Assembly: GCF_009663145.1 (NCBI RefSeq)
Contig: NZ_VKHR01000013.1
Span: 32,649-96,648 of the forward strand
DNA: 64,000 nucleotides
Reading direction: 5' to 3'
Origin: Shewanella sp. TC10
GTDB taxonomy: Bacteria; Pseudomonadota; Gammaproteobacteria; Enterobacterales; Shewanellaceae
Below are positions 29,502-39,594 of this stretch, in pieces (the first letter of the stretch is position 1; every line of letters begins with the position of its first letter). The notes under the pieces are model-generated. The model did no database searches. It had not been told where the DNA came from and saw nothing but the letters and a program-made list of their open reading frames with translations. The translations under genes were made by a program, and so were the position numbers.

Positions 29502-30854
29502 TTATTGAGGCGGGATTTTTATTGTGAATTTTGCCCCTTGCAAGTGACTCTCAGTGATTGAAAGTAAACCATGATAGCTACTCACGATCTCATTACAGAC
29601 GGCAAGTCCAATGCCTTGCCCCGGTGATTGAGTATCCGCTCGCACTCCTCGCTGTATTATCCGTTCTTTAATGTCATCTTCGACCCCAGGTCCATCATCT
29701 TCAACAATGAGTACAGCATTGCCATCCTGATCAATGTGAGCTGAAATAATCACTTCGCTGATAGATAACCTGAAAGCGTTCTCCATCAAATTACCACACA
29801 GCTCCATTAGATCACCCTTATTGATAGGGAAGCTGATCTGTGGTTCAACATTGGCGGTAAACTTAATCCCTTTTTCATGGTAAATTTTAAATAACATCTG
29901 AGATAGCTGATCAATCATCGGCCTTACAGAAGTTTGTTCGTGAACTAAGCCTTGGCGGCCCACAAGAGCGCGTTTCAATTGATATTTAACCAGCTGATCC
30001 ATTTGACCCACTTGCTGCATAATTTTCTCACTGGCATCAGCTTTAGTAAGTGACTTGTCATCTGTTATCGCATGAACAGCAGCCAATCGTGTTTTAAGAC
30101 TATGGGCTAAGTCGTTCATCGCATTTTGGTAACGTTCCTGCTGATCGCTTGATTGAACTAGTAATTGATTGAGTGCTTGAGTAACCCCTTCTAGCTCTTG
30201 AGGGTAGCCGTCAGAAAGCGATTCTTTTTTACCGTCTCCTATGGCTTGTAATTCACTTTTTAATCTTGTCATTGGGCGCATGCCCCAGTAAGCCGCGCTA
30301 ATAAGTAGAATAAAGGCAAGTAACATCACTACGGCAAGGCGAAGATAGGTGAGCTTTTTAAAACGCTTGAATTCGTTTTCGACAGAGTCAGCATCTTTCA
30401 AAACCACCATATTATATTGAGTTTGATTAAGCTCTACAGGCAGTAAATAAGCAAAGTAGGACTTTTCATCTGACATTGTTAAGTAATAGGGAGGGCTTGT
30501 GTCTGCAATTGAATCAAATCGCTGACAGATATTGTTAAGACCACTTTGTCTTGCAAGTGTGGAAACCCAAACCTCGTCAAAGGCTTGCGTGCAGCTCGCC
30601 ATCATATAGCTTTTTTGCTTATTATTTTCATTGAGCCAATTATTGTCAGCAGGAATAAGGTCATATTCTCGCAATTCAGCAGCAATTTGCGGCATTTCAG
30701 CAATGAGCTGTGAGGTTTCTTTATTATAACTATTTTGTGCGTGTAGGATGGTAACCGACCACGCAAGCCCAAACCCCACCAGTGCAATGATACTGAGTGA
30801 AGTTATGAACATCCGAGTTAATAGACGTTTTTTGGGCTTAAAATTTAGCTGCAT
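29502..30854 (-). CDS. phoQ: PhoQ-like sensor histidine kinase
   Basis: The 450-residue kinase has membrane helices near residues 15-37 and 170-192 around a periplasmic sensor of about 130 residues, then HAMP, DHp and ATPase domains. The phosphorylated His is His251 in DLAHSLKTRLAAV, which aligns with the PhoQ H-box. The N-box Asn is Asn359 (GNLMENA) and VEDDGPGVEDD plus GQGIGLAV complete the ATP lid. The usual H-box Pro is replaced by Arg256. The periplasmic domain lacks the acidic run of enterobacterial PhoQ and has two cysteines (88 and 110). It overlaps the regulator gene by ten bases. PhoQ orthology is likely, but the signal may differ. Confidence 0.82.
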   Translation of the reverse strand: MQLNFKPKKRLLTRMFITSLSIIALVGFGLAWSVTILHAQNSYNKETSQLIAEMPQIAAELREYDLIPADNNWLNENNKQKSYMMASCTQAFDEVWVSTLARQSGLNNICQRFDSIADTSPPYYLTMSDEKSYFAYLLPVELNQTQYNMVVLKDADSVENEFKRFKKLTYLRLAVVMLLAFILLISAAYWGMRPMTRLKSELQAIGDGKKESLSDGYPQELEGVTQALNQLLVQSSDQQERYQNAMNDLAHSLKTRLAAVHAITDDKSLTKADASEKIMQQVGQMDQLVKYQLKRALVGRQGLVHEQTSVRPMIDQLSQMLFKIYHEKGIKFTANVEPQISFPINKGDLMELCGNLMENAFRLSISEVIISAHIDQDGNAVLIVEDDGPGVEDDIKERIIQRGVRADTQSPGQGIGLAVCNEIVSSYHGLLSITESHLQGAKFTIKIPPQ

Positions 30855-31519
30855 GGTAAGTTAAACTTATATCCTTGGCCACGAATGGTCGCAATAGGGT
30901 TGTCAATTCCACCGTTGCTGAGCTTTTTGCGAATGCGACTGACCATAACTTCAATAGTATTGGGGTCACCTTCTTTGTCACCATAAACAACGTCGAGTAA
31001 TCTTTGCTTAGCGACAACTTCATGACAATGGCGCATCAAATATTCCAAAATAAGGTACTCGAACGCAGTCACTTCCATATTTTCATCATTTAAACTGACT
31101 TGCTTAGCTGCTAAGTCGAGCTGAAGTGTACCACTGCTAATTGTAGGCTTTACGAATCCAGCACTTCTTCTGACGAGAGCATCAAGTCGAGCCACTAACT
31201 CTTCTTTTTGAAAAGGTTTCACTAAATAGTCGTCTGCGCCAGCGTTTAAACCTTCGACTTTATCTTGCCAGTTAACGCGGGCAGTTAAAATGAGAATAGG
31301 TGCTTTTACATCTGCATTACGGATATCTGATATTAAGGTCATCCCGTCTTTGTCGGGCAAGCCTAAATCGACAATCGCGATATCAATAGGATAGTTAGTT
31401 GCTTGATAAAAGCCTTCTTTGGCAGTTAATGCAACTTGAACTTGGTTACCTAACTCAGATAACTGAACATTTAGGTGGTGGGATAAAATAGGATCGTCTT
31501 CAATGACCAAAATTCTCAT
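30845..31519 (-). CDS. phoP: PhoP-like OmpR-family response regulator
   Basis: The 224-residue protein has a receiver domain with the phospho-acceptor Asp51 (IAIVDLGLPDKDG), acidic residues EDD at 7-9, and Lys101 (DYLVKPF). A winged-helix DNA-binding domain follows, ending VMVSRIRKKLSNGG...IRGQGYKFN. It is the first gene of a two-gene operon with the PhoQ-like kinase. By family it would control Mg2+, acid or antimicrobial-peptide responses. Targets are unknown; corA and the MgtE-like gene in this window are obvious ones to test. Confidence 0.87.
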   Translation of the reverse strand: MRILVIEDDPILSHHLNVQLSELGNQVQVALTAKEGFYQATNYPIDIAIVDLGLPDKDGMTLISDIRNADVKAPILILTARVNWQDKVEGLNAGADDYLVKPFQKEELVARLDALVRRSAGFVKPTISSGTLQLDLAAKQVSLNDENMEVTAFEYLILEYLMRHCHEVVAKQRLLDVVYGDKEGDPNTIEVMVSRIRKKLSNGGIDNPIATIRGQGYKFNLPCS

Positions 31520-31751
31520 AGCAATACTCTAGTTGGTGTATATAGGTGAAACGAAAATGACATTGATGTAAGTGCTTATTAAAGGAGAGTGTTCATGCTC
31601 AAACATTAACAGCTTGGCTTTTTACATCAGTCGGTAATACACAATAACTTATTAATACTTAACTGTTACTGACTGTAATGGTTAATGACTTTTTCGACAA
31701 GTCACTAATTCTACAAGTAGCTCATTAAAAAAGTCACTAATTCGAAATTAC

Positions 31752-32456
31752 TTAGCCGATAAGCTGCTCATTTATTAAATTGATTAAAATGGTGATAGCA
31801 ACACCCATGAATATGACACCTGTTACTGCATCAATTGCTTTGCTGCCTTTAGCCATTCTTTGTTGTATTACGGGTTTAGTTAATATTATGGCGAGAAAGC
31901 AAAACCAGATTAGTGATAATGCAAATAGCAAGCTAGCAGCAGCTATTTTAGTTTCAATTGTCACTTGTGGAGTGACTAAAACTGTAAAAATGGTGATAAA
32001 AAATATCAGCGCTTTAGGATTAAGTAGATTGGTATAAAGACCTAGTTGGAAACCTTTAACGGGTTTGATTAGTTGGTGATACTGACTCGTTACTGGTTTT
32101 TCAGCTTTTTGTGTTTTAACCGTTAGGCTTTCTTCAGTATGGTCTTTTATAGGCTGAAGATCATTCGATGTTAAAACTGAACGTATTGCGCCAAACCCCA
32201 TATAAGCAAGATAACTTACTCCAATAATTTGAACTGCAAGGTAAGCAATCTCAGATTGTTGGATCATCAAGCTAATACCTAGCAAAGACAATAAGCTATG
32301 AATCAGTATTGCTACACTTATTCCTATTGCACACATTAAGGCCGTTTGACGGTTTTGTTGTGTGGAGGTTTTTACAATAATCGCAAAATCAGGACCTGGA
32401 CTAATTAGTGCAAGACAATGAATAACGGCAAGAGTTGAGAGTAAAGCAAAGTCCAT
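31752..32456 (-). CDS. LysE/RhtB-family amino-acid exporter
   Basis: The 234-residue inner-membrane protein begins with the LysE/RhtB signature HCLALISPGPDFAIIVKTSTQQ and has about six helices separated by a charged loop (residues 100-125). LYTNLLNPKALIFFITIF is the second conserved block. Such proteins export homoserine, threonine, lysine or similar metabolites by proton antiport. The substrate cannot be assigned. It stands as a single gene. Confidence 0.88.
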   Translation of the reverse strand: MDFALLSTLAVIHCLALISPGPDFAIIVKTSTQQNRQTALMCAIGISVAILIHSLLSLLGISLMIQQSEIAYLAVQIIGVSYLAYMGFGAIRSVLTSNDLQPIKDHTEESLTVKTQKAEKPVTSQYHQLIKPVKGFQLGLYTNLLNPKALIFFITIFTVLVTPQVTIETKIAAASLLFALSLIWFCFLAIILTKPVIQQRMAKGSKAIDAVTGVIFMGVAITILINLINEQLIG

Positions 32457-32556
32457 TTTGTTTCCGATTATTGTTGATTAAATAATGTTGAGTAAAAAAT
32501 GTTGAGTAAATATTATTAGTAATATTATAGGCTCGTCTAGATTATCTGATTAATGA

Positions 32557-32584
32557 AAAAGGCGCCAATAAGGCGCCTTTTAAA
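32557..32584 (-). terminator. Intrinsic terminator after the symporter gene
   Basis: AAAAAGGCGCC, AATAA, GGCGCCTTTT forms a GC-rich stem with A/T flanks; on the minus strand a T run follows, so it ends the symporter transcript. Confidence 0.85.
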
Positions 32585-32612
32585 TTTAAGCTACATAAAC
32601 GTGCCTTAAAAC

Positions 32613-33917
32613 TTAGGCATTTTTAACTTGTTCTTCGAAGCTTGAACCCACCTTACCAGCTTGTGAATCATTAAAGGTTTCTTCGTTAAATTCACCTTCA
32701 GATTTCGCAATGACAACAGTCGCAACTGAGTCACCAGTAACGTTAACTGCTGTACGTATCATATCTAATAGACGGTCAACACCGATAATAAGTGCAATAC
32801 CTTCTACTGGCAGACCTACTTGGTTTAGTACCATGGCAAGCATGATTAAACCAACTCCTGGAACACCAGCTGTACCGATAGAGGCTAACGTTGCTGTTAC
32901 AACCACTAAGGCATAGTCCATTAGACCTAATTCAATACCAAATACCTGGGCAATGAATACTGTTGCAACACCTTGCATGATAGCGGTGCCATCCATGTTG
33001 ATGGTTGCACCTAATGGTAGGGTGAATGACGCGACTTTATTGTCAGCACCTAAACGGTGTTCACAAGTTTCAATGGTGACAGGTAACGTTGCATTTGAAC
33101 TTGCAGTACTGAATGCAAATAGTTGTACATCACGCATCTTACGCAAGAACATGAACGGATTTAGGCCCGTAAATGTTTTCAATAAAGTTGGGTAAACGAC
33201 TAGTGCTTGTACCAACAATACAAAAATGACTAAGAAGAAGTACTGAACCACACTGCCTAAAGTTTCTAGCCCAAGAGTTAAACTTAACTTTGCCATTAAT
33301 GCAAACACACCATAAGGCGCTAGTTGCATTACCAAAGTAACCACTCTCATGATGACTTCATTTAAGTCATTGAACAAAGCAGAAACACGAGCACCACGTT
33401 CACCAATATGAGAAATAGCAAAACCAAAGATGACGGCAAATATGATAATTTGCAGCATGTTACCTTGGCTCATTGCTGCGATAGGGTTCGTAGGAACAAT
33501 ATTAATGACGACTTCAGCAAGGCTAGGAGCATCATTGACACTAAACTCCATTGCTGAAGCTGCTAGTGATGCATTACCTGGATGAACAATGATGGCTAAC
33601 AAAATAGAAACAGTTAGTGCAATTGCGGTGGTGAACATATAAAAAGCGATTGTCTTACCGCCTAGACGTCCTAGTTTTGATGGGTCGCTTAAGGAACAGG
33701 TTCCGCAGACAAGTGAAACAAATACTAATGGTACAACCAGCATCTGCAAACTTGAAATAAATATAGTACCAACGACATTTAATGCGCCTTCAGTAATATA
33801 ATCTTTTATAAATAGGCTTTCTGGGAATAGGTTTCTTAATATCAATCCGAGAAGAATACCCGCACCCATACCTATTAGGATCTTGCTTGTTAAACCAAGC
33901 TTACTATTTTTATTCAA
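32613..33917 (-). CDS. Dicarboxylate/amino acid:cation symporter (DAACS, GltP/GltT-like)
   Basis: The 434-residue membrane protein belongs to the glutamate transporter family. Hallmarks are the re-entrant loop FAFSTASSNATLPVT (residues about 258-272), the cation/substrate motif TLPLGATINMDGTAIMQGV, and TASIGTAGVPGVGLIML. Substrate is likely glutamate, aspartate or a C4 dicarboxylate, coupled to Na+ or H+. It is a single gene with its own terminator. The start (MNKNSKLGLTSK) has a GGAAG site upstream. Confidence 0.92.
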   Translation of the reverse strand: MNKNSKLGLTSKILIGMGAGILLGLILRNLFPESLFIKDYITEGALNVVGTIFISSLQMLVVPLVFVSLVCGTCSLSDPSKLGRLGGKTIAFYMFTTAIALTVSILLAIIVHPGNASLAASAMEFSVNDAPSLAEVVINIVPTNPIAAMSQGNMLQIIIFAVIFGFAISHIGERGARVSALFNDLNEVIMRVVTLVMQLAPYGVFALMAKLSLTLGLETLGSVVQYFFLVIFVLLVQALVVYPTLLKTFTGLNPFMFLRKMRDVQLFAFSTASSNATLPVTIETCEHRLGADNKVASFTLPLGATINMDGTAIMQGVATVFIAQVFGIELGLMDYALVVVTATLASIGTAGVPGVGLIMLAMVLNQVGLPVEGIALIIGVDRLLDMIRTAVNVTGDSVATVVIAKSEGEFNEETFNDSQAGKVGSSFEEQVKNA

Positions 33918-34151
33918 AACTACTTCCTTCCAATCTCAATCATCGATTTTTGATGATTTTTATTTTTTATCTTTTAAAGCCTAGCAGGAAAATAAATCTT
34001 ATGAAATGGTATAAAAGTTAAAGTTTTTAAGGAAAAATGCCGAATAAAACAGTAGAGTAACGAAAAAGTTACCAGATTTTTGTGTAATATAACGTTATAA
34101 GTAACTATTATAAATCTTAAGTACGATTTTAATGTAACAGGGAGACTGACA

Positions 34152-37100
34152 ATGAGGTCAGCACAAAGACTATTTTTAGCGCTTTTAAGTTCAATTTTTC
34201 TTTTTGCTTGTAGTGGTGGGGGAAGCATTACTGATGATGGTGGCGGGGGGACAGATCCAGTTGAAACTATTTCAATAGAGTTATCGTCATCGGTTGAATC
34301 AGATGTAGAAATTGATGCGACAACCGGAGCAGTATTAACTGCAACCGTTACTAGCTCTACAAATGGGGCTGTAAGTGGGGAATTAGTCACTTTTGCATTA
34401 AATAATGCTGAATTAGGTACTTTCAGTAATGAAACTGCTACAGCAGTAACTAATTCATCTGGTGTTGCCACTATTAGTATATTTTCTGCCAATATTGCTG
34501 GTTCAGGAAGTGTGAGTGCAACTATTGAAAGTGGTGAATCAGTTTCGCTAGCTGTCACAATGAAAGGTGATGGAACGACTACAGGCTCTAACACACTATC
34601 AATATCGCTGGTTGATGCTTCTGGTAATGTTATCAATGAAATAAGTGATGCTGTTCCAGGGGAAATTCATGCAACATATTTAGATGTTCAAGGCAACGCT
34701 ATAACAGGTGAGTTAGCTACATTTTCAACTAAGTTAGGTTTGGGGGTGTTAAACCCTACAACTGGAACTTCAATCACTGATGAAAATGGTGTCGCAAAAA
34801 TTTCTTTAACGGCAGGTACTGTTGCCGGTGCAGACGAAGTTACTGTTGAAATTGGCGAATCAATCGAAACTATTGGGTTTACAACGTTGGGAGATGTTTC
34901 AGTTGTTGACCCAATTGATGAATATGAAATCTTATTAACTGTTGAAGATTCTGCAAATACTGAGTTAAGGGATATAAGCCAAAGTACTCCAGGAACCGCT
35001 TTAGCAACATTGACTAAACTAGGTGAACCAGTTGCTTTTGAACCTATCAGTTTTATGGTTGATGGTGAGGGAATTGTCAATCCAACATCTGGTAATGCAT
35101 TGACAGGTTCCAATGGTGTTGCAGCAGTCACTTTGCTTACTGGTGATATTAAGGGGGCTGGTACTTTAACAGCTGAGTTCGCATTAGGTAATGATGTGAT
35201 TTCAGAAAGTTTTAGCTTTAGTGTCGCTGGTGATGCAGAAGGTGGAGATGGCGAAGTTAATGATTTAGTTGTTTTGTTAGTAGACTCTGGAGGTAATCAA
35301 ACCAATTTCGTTAGTCAGGAGTTTCCAGGCAGAGCTCAGGTCTTTCTAAATGACAGTGATGGTGCGCCTCTAGTAAATAAAGTGATTACTTTTAGTAGTA
35401 CATTAGGTGACTTTTTACCGAATTCTGGAACTGCACTTACTGACACTTCTGGTAAGGCTGAGATTTTAATTACTGCTGGTACCATCGAAGGGGCGGCAAC
35501 CTTAACTGCTTCATTTGGTTCGTCTGAAGCAAGTATCGGTTTCGAAACTGCAGGTGATGACATTGATCCTGTAGCTGCTGAACCGAGTATCACTTTTGAT
35601 ATTTATGATTGTAACGATGCGGCTTCATTTGATAAGTCGCTTAAGAATTTCGAAGTTTGTACGATCACTGACAATATAACAAATCAAAGGCCTGGCATTT
35701 TAGGCGCTGTAGTGACTTTAGAGGGTTCTAATCAACCATTAAAACAAGTATTGGTTAGTGCAGGTACAACATTAGGTGCCATTAGCCCTGCTTCTGCAAC
35801 CGCAATTACAGATGCTGATGGTAAGGCAATACTTGACTTATATTCTGATGGCGCAGTTGGTGCTGGTGAGGTCTCATTAAAAGTAAAACAAGTCACATCA
35901 TCAAAAGCTTTTGAGATAGGTAGAGTTGATATTGATTTAGAAGTTACTACCTATATTGGTACTGGAACAATTCCTGCTGGTGGTTCAACTGTCATAGAAG
36001 TTACAGTTCTTGACCCTGACGGTAATATAGAAACTACACAACCATTTACATTAGAGTTTTCATCTCAATGTATGTCAGCAGGCAATGCTCTTATTGATTC
36101 ACCTGTTGTAACCAATGCCGGTAAAGGGTTTGCAACTTATAGAAGTATAAATTGTCAAGGTACTGATACAATAACCGTTTCCGCTATAACTGGTGCATCA
36201 ACGGTTACATCTACTACTGACGTATCAATTGATACTATTGAAGTCGGTGCTATTCAATTCATAGAAGCATCTCCAACTAAATTAGCTATAAAAGGATCTG
36301 GCGGACTAGCTGAAGCAGGTGCTCGCTCTGAAACATCTCAAGTATCATTTAAGTTATTAAATGAAATAGGGCAGGCTGCAGCTTCTCAGAGAGTATGTTT
36401 TGAATTAAGTACCGAGCTTGGTGGTATGGTGCTATCTCCAGCACCAATTGCAGAAGATTTTGAAAATTGTCCTAACATGCCTAAAGTTGGGGATGCGGAA
36501 TACCCTTCAGATATCACAGAGGCTAATAAGTATGCGGTAGCTTACACTGATGCTAATGGTGATGTATCTGTTACAGTTCGGTCTGGCTATGTAGCAACTC
36601 CAGTAAAAGTTTTTGCTGTATGGCAAGACGAGAGTGACCCAACTAGTTTACCTGTTTCAAATGTATCCGATAGTCTCACAGTTACTACTGGTTTATCAGA
36701 TTATAATAGCTTTTCACTTTCAGCTTCAGTATTGAATGTAGAAGGTTGGAATCATGATGGTGAAACCAGTACTGTTACAATTCGCGCAGCAGACCATTTT
36801 AATAACCCAGTACCAGAAGGGACAGTGGTCCACTTTAGAACAGAAGGTGGCAATATTGGTCAAGGAGATTTAGAAGGGAGTTGTACTACTGTTTCTAACA
36901 CTGGTACTTGCTCTGTGACTTGGACAAGCTCAAATCCTAGACCATTTGATGATACTACTGTTGTCTGCCCAGTTACATTTAATGGTAGCTCTCTTCCTCC
37001 GTGTACCGGCGCGACAATGGCTGGTTATACAGATGGTTCTAGTTCTATCATTCCAGAGCCTCGTCCAGGACGTTCAACAATTACAGCTTACGCTATTGGA

Positions 37101-37811
37101 GAAGAAAGTTTTGTTGACTTAAATGGTAATGGTTTATTTGATACTGGTGAAGATTGGACTGATTTATCTGAAGCATTCTTTGATCATAATGAAGATGGTA
37201 GTTATCGCGACTCAGTAATTACACCATTACCATTGGGCGCTATTGAAGAAGAGTTTATCGATTACAATAATGATCAAACTTTCAACTTAGCTGACGGACT
37301 TTATACCGGCTTACTTTGTGCAGCTGGTTCAGAATCGAGTTGTTCTCAAACAGGTATTAACAATACTCAGTCTCAATTAAATGTTTTCAGAAACATGCCT
37401 ATTGTTATGTCTGGTTCTGTACCTTACGGACGTTTAGTTGATATTGATGACGCTGGTAATATTACACCTGTTACAGATATTGATTTAAGATCTGTATTTG
37501 ATACAAGTGTTCCACCTGTTGATATTGGACTTTCATCGAAAACTATTTATTTATTTGTTTCAGATGTTAATAATAATACCTTAGCTAATGGCACAACTAT
37601 TACTGCGCAAACAGAGAATGGTGATTTAGCTACAGCAACAACGTCTTATACAATAGGCAACAATACTTCGAATAAACCATTATTGTATGCATTTACAGTA
37701 AGCCGTGAAAGCAGTGCAAACCAGAAAACCTCAGGTTTATTATCTATAACGGTACAAACATTATTTGGAGATGCAGTGACCTATACCGTTAGTGTATTAG
37801 ATAACGGATAG
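34152..37811 (+). CDS. Large Ig-repeat (Big_1/invasin-like) lipoprotein
   Basis: The 1219-residue protein opens with a lipoprotein signal (LFAC, lipidated Cys20) and a Gly/Asp-rich linker. About eight Ig-like modules of 85-120 residues follow, from roughly residue 45 to 985. The first five share the Big_1 pattern, for example LTDTSGKAEILITAGTIEGA and ITDADGKAILDL; the later ones carry Cys pairs. Near residues 988-1070 there are acidic loops such as DLNGNGLFDTGED and DYNNDQTFN that look like calcium-binding turns. It is probably outer-membrane anchored and exposed, with adhesive or structural role. GGGAGAC precedes the ATG. Function beyond the fold is not known. Confidence 0.85.
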   Translation: MRSAQRLFLALLSSIFLFACSGGGSITDDGGGGTDPVETISIELSSSVESDVEIDATTGAVLTATVTSSTNGAVSGELVTFALNNAELGTFSNETATAVTNSSGVATISIFSANIAGSGSVSATIESGESVSLAVTMKGDGTTTGSNTLSISLVDASGNVINEISDAVPGEIHATYLDVQGNAITGELATFSTKLGLGVLNPTTGTSITDENGVAKISLTAGTVAGADEVTVEIGESIETIGFTTLGDVSVVDPIDEYEILLTVEDSANTELRDISQSTPGTALATLTKLGEPVAFEPISFMVDGEGIVNPTSGNALTGSNGVAAVTLLTGDIKGAGTLTAEFALGNDVISESFSFSVAGDAEGGDGEVNDLVVLLVDSGGNQTNFVSQEFPGRAQVFLNDSDGAPLVNKVITFSSTLGDFLPNSGTALTDTSGKAEILITAGTIEGAATLTASFGSSEASIGFETAGDDIDPVAAEPSITFDIYDCNDAASFDKSLKNFEVCTITDNITNQRPGILGAVVTLEGSNQPLKQVLVSAGTTLGAISPASATAITDADGKAILDLYSDGAVGAGEVSLKVKQVTSSKAFEIGRVDIDLEVTTYIGTGTIPAGGSTVIEVTVLDPDGNIETTQPFTLEFSSQCMSAGNALIDSPVVTNAGKGFATYRSINCQGTDTITVSAITGASTVTSTTDVSIDTIEVGAIQFIEASPTKLAIKGSGGLAEAGARSETSQVSFKLLNEIGQAAASQRVCFELSTELGGMVLSPAPIAEDFENCPNMPKVGDAEYPSDITEANKYAVAYTDANGDVSVTVRSGYVATPVKVFAVWQDESDPTSLPVSNVSDSLTVTTGLSDYNSFSLSASVLNVEGWNHDGETSTVTIRAADHFNNPVPEGTVVHFRTEGGNIGQGDLEGSCTTVSNTGTCSVTWTSSNPRPFDDTTVVCPVTFNGSSLPPCTGATMAGYTDGSSSIIPEPRPGRSTITAYAIGEESFVDLNGNGLFDTGEDWTDLSEAFFDHNEDGSYRDSVITPLPLGAIEEEFIDYNNDQTFNLADGLYTGLLCAAGSESSCSQTGINNTQSQLNVFRNMPIVMSGSVPYGRLVDIDDAGNITPVTDIDLRSVFDTSVPPVDIGLSSKTIYLFVSDVNNNTLANGTTITAQTENGDLATATTSYTIGNNTSNKPLLYAFTVSRESSANQKTSGLLSITVQTLFGDAVTYTVSVLDNG

Positions 37812-37828
37812 GAAAAATCTTGCTATAA

Positions 37829-37857
37829 AAAATGCCGCTCAATGAGCGGCATTTTTA
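37829..37857 (+). terminator. Intrinsic terminator after the Ig-repeat gene
   Basis: AATGCCGCTC, AAT, GAGCGGCATT forms a ten-bp stem followed by a T-rich run. Confidence 0.9.
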
Positions 37858-37913
37858 TTTCTAGATTTAAAATGGATCAAATTACTGATGATTATCTGTT
37901 AAATCTATCGACA

Positions 37914-39248
37914 TTATTTTTGGAACTGGTAAACACTACCCAGTTTCAATATCTGTGTCAGTTCATCCAATGCTGTACGTGACTCAAGAATAAGTTGTGG
38001 ATCCGCTAAATCTTTTACCTCAAGACTGTCACGGTAATGCTTGTCTACCCAGACATTTAATCGATTAAATAATGCATCATTCATTAAGGTGTTTTGATTT
38101 ACAGCTGAAATTTCTAATTCACTCATTGCTACACGTAAACGAAGGCAAGCTGGGCCGCCACCATTTTGCATGCTTTGCTTCACATCATAGTATTGAACTT
38201 GCTTAATTGGTGTACCTAACGTAACTAATTCATTTAGGTAAGCAAATACTGCTGGGTTTTCCTGGCAGTTTGTTGGGGCAATAATTGCCATCTCACCATT
38301 TGGTAATGTGATGATTTGAGTATTAAATAAGTAGCTTTTTACTGCATCATTAATTGACACTTGTTCTGTTGCTACTTTTATAAAGTGGACATCGGTATTT
38401 ATTTTACGACGAATTTCTTCAAACTTAGCTTCAGTATTCAGAAATGCCTGCTCATGGTAGAACAATACATTTTGGTTACCCACTGAAATGACATCATTAT
38501 GAAACACTCCTTGATCAATGACATTGGGATTTTGCTGCATAAAGACGCTGCTTTCTTCATCTAGTTGATGCAAACGAGCAACAGCTTGCGAAGCTTCTAA
38601 TGTTTGTCTTGCAGGAAACTTTGTTGGTTTAGCAGCACTAGGGTTGGTAGCTTCTTGTCCATAGACGAAAAGTTCTACACCTGAATGACCGTATTCGTTA
38701 CAAAGGCGTGTATGGTTAGCCGCACCTTCATCCCCAAAACTTGCATGCTCAGGTAAATGTAGATGATGTTTAAAAAATCGTTCGTCTTTAAAAGTGGCTT
38801 TAAGGATATTACCCGTTGTGAGAGGCTCGATGCTACGGTGAAGCTTATCGACTAAGTTTGCAGGGGTAAAATGCACTTTACCGTCTCGCGTATCAGCACT
38901 TGGAGAAACCGTAGCAGCATTCGCCGTCCACATAGAAGATGCGCTGCAACATGCATTCAATAATGCAGGTGCGTGCTTAGCAGCTTGATTTAACACTTCA
39001 GCATCAGAACCAGCAAACCCCATACGACGAAGAGAATATAAATCAGGACGTTCTTGAGGAGCTAAAACCCCTTGTACCATGCCTAAATCTGCTAAGGCTT
39101 TAGCTTTTTTCAATCCTTGCTTAGCTGCAGACTTTGGATTTGAAGCTTGCGCAGCGTTACTATATGAGGCTACATTACCAAAAGATAAACCTGCATAATT
39201 GTGGGTTGGACCGACAAGTCCATCAAAGTTCGCTTCGAAGTGCTTCAT
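37914..39248 (-). CDS. astB: N-succinylarginine dihydrolase AstB
   Basis: AstB performs the second step of the arginine succinyltransferase pathway, turning N2-succinylarginine into N2-succinylornithine, CO2 and two NH3. The 444-residue protein starts [21 protein letters not shown], the family signature, and carries the catalytic Cys in [14 protein letters not shown] (about residue 369). Length fits the family (447 in E. coli). The rest of the ast operon is not here, so the pathway genes are split in this genome. The divergent 345-base gap to topA should hold its promoter. Confidence 0.96.
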   Translation of the reverse strand: MKHFEANFDGLVGPTHNYAGLSFGNVASYSNAAQASNPKSAAKQGLKKAKALADLGMVQGVLAPQERPDLYSLRRMGFAGSDAEVLNQAAKHAPALLNACCSASSMWTANAATVSPSADTRDGKVHFTPANLVDKLHRSIEPLTTGNILKATFKDERFFKHHLHLPEHASFGDEGAANHTRLCNEYGHSGVELFVYGQEATNPSAAKPTKFPARQTLEASQAVARLHQLDEESSVFMQQNPNVIDQGVFHNDVISVGNQNVLFYHEQAFLNTEAKFEEIRRKINTDVHFIKVATEQVSINDAVKSYLFNTQIITLPNGEMAIIAPTNCQENPAVFAYLNELVTLGTPIKQVQYYDVKQSMQNGGGPACLRLRVAMSELEISAVNQNTLMNDALFNRLNVWVDKHYRDSLEVKDLADPQLILESRTALDELTQILKLGSVYQFQK

Positions 39249-39594
39249 TTATTATCCTTAAAATGTATTTATTATTGTTATGAAATGAGTTCATTTGCTG
39301 CTAGGTAGTGCAAGATTACAGCCAGTATACTGATGAAATAGGCCTAAACAAGCGGTGACTTTGGTCGCAAAAATTGAAAAAGTGACTAAACATGCACAAG
39401 TTTTACTTGCTAGACCATAAATAATGAAATATTACTTTTAATTAACGCAATATTATTTTTTCTCATTTTTTATAATTGATTAAAAAATGGCTCGCTGGAC
39501 ACATAATAGAGGTATTTACTTGAAACATTCGTCTCAACACTCTATATATGGAACCAATTTAATCTATCAGAGACTTTTTGGCGCAAATTAATCT
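39249..39594. promoter_or_regulatory. Divergent astB/topA upstream region
   Basis: 346 bases, AT-rich, separate the divergent starts of astB and topA and must hold both promoters. TGAAATGAGTTCA (near 39281) is a short palindrome vaguely like an ArgR half-site pair, but the spacing is not canonical. No site can be assigned with confidence. Confidence 0.4.

Noticed and set aside
33974..34636. A 220-codon frame antisense to the start of the Ig-repeat gene
   Set aside because: It opposes a strongly supported lipoprotein gene; Ser/Thr/Val-rich antisense frames are expected from such repeats. Its end also overlaps the promoter region of that gene.
34688..35131. A second antisense frame (147 codons) within the Ig-repeat gene
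   Set aside because: Same reason: shadow of a biased repetitive sequence, with no independent signals.
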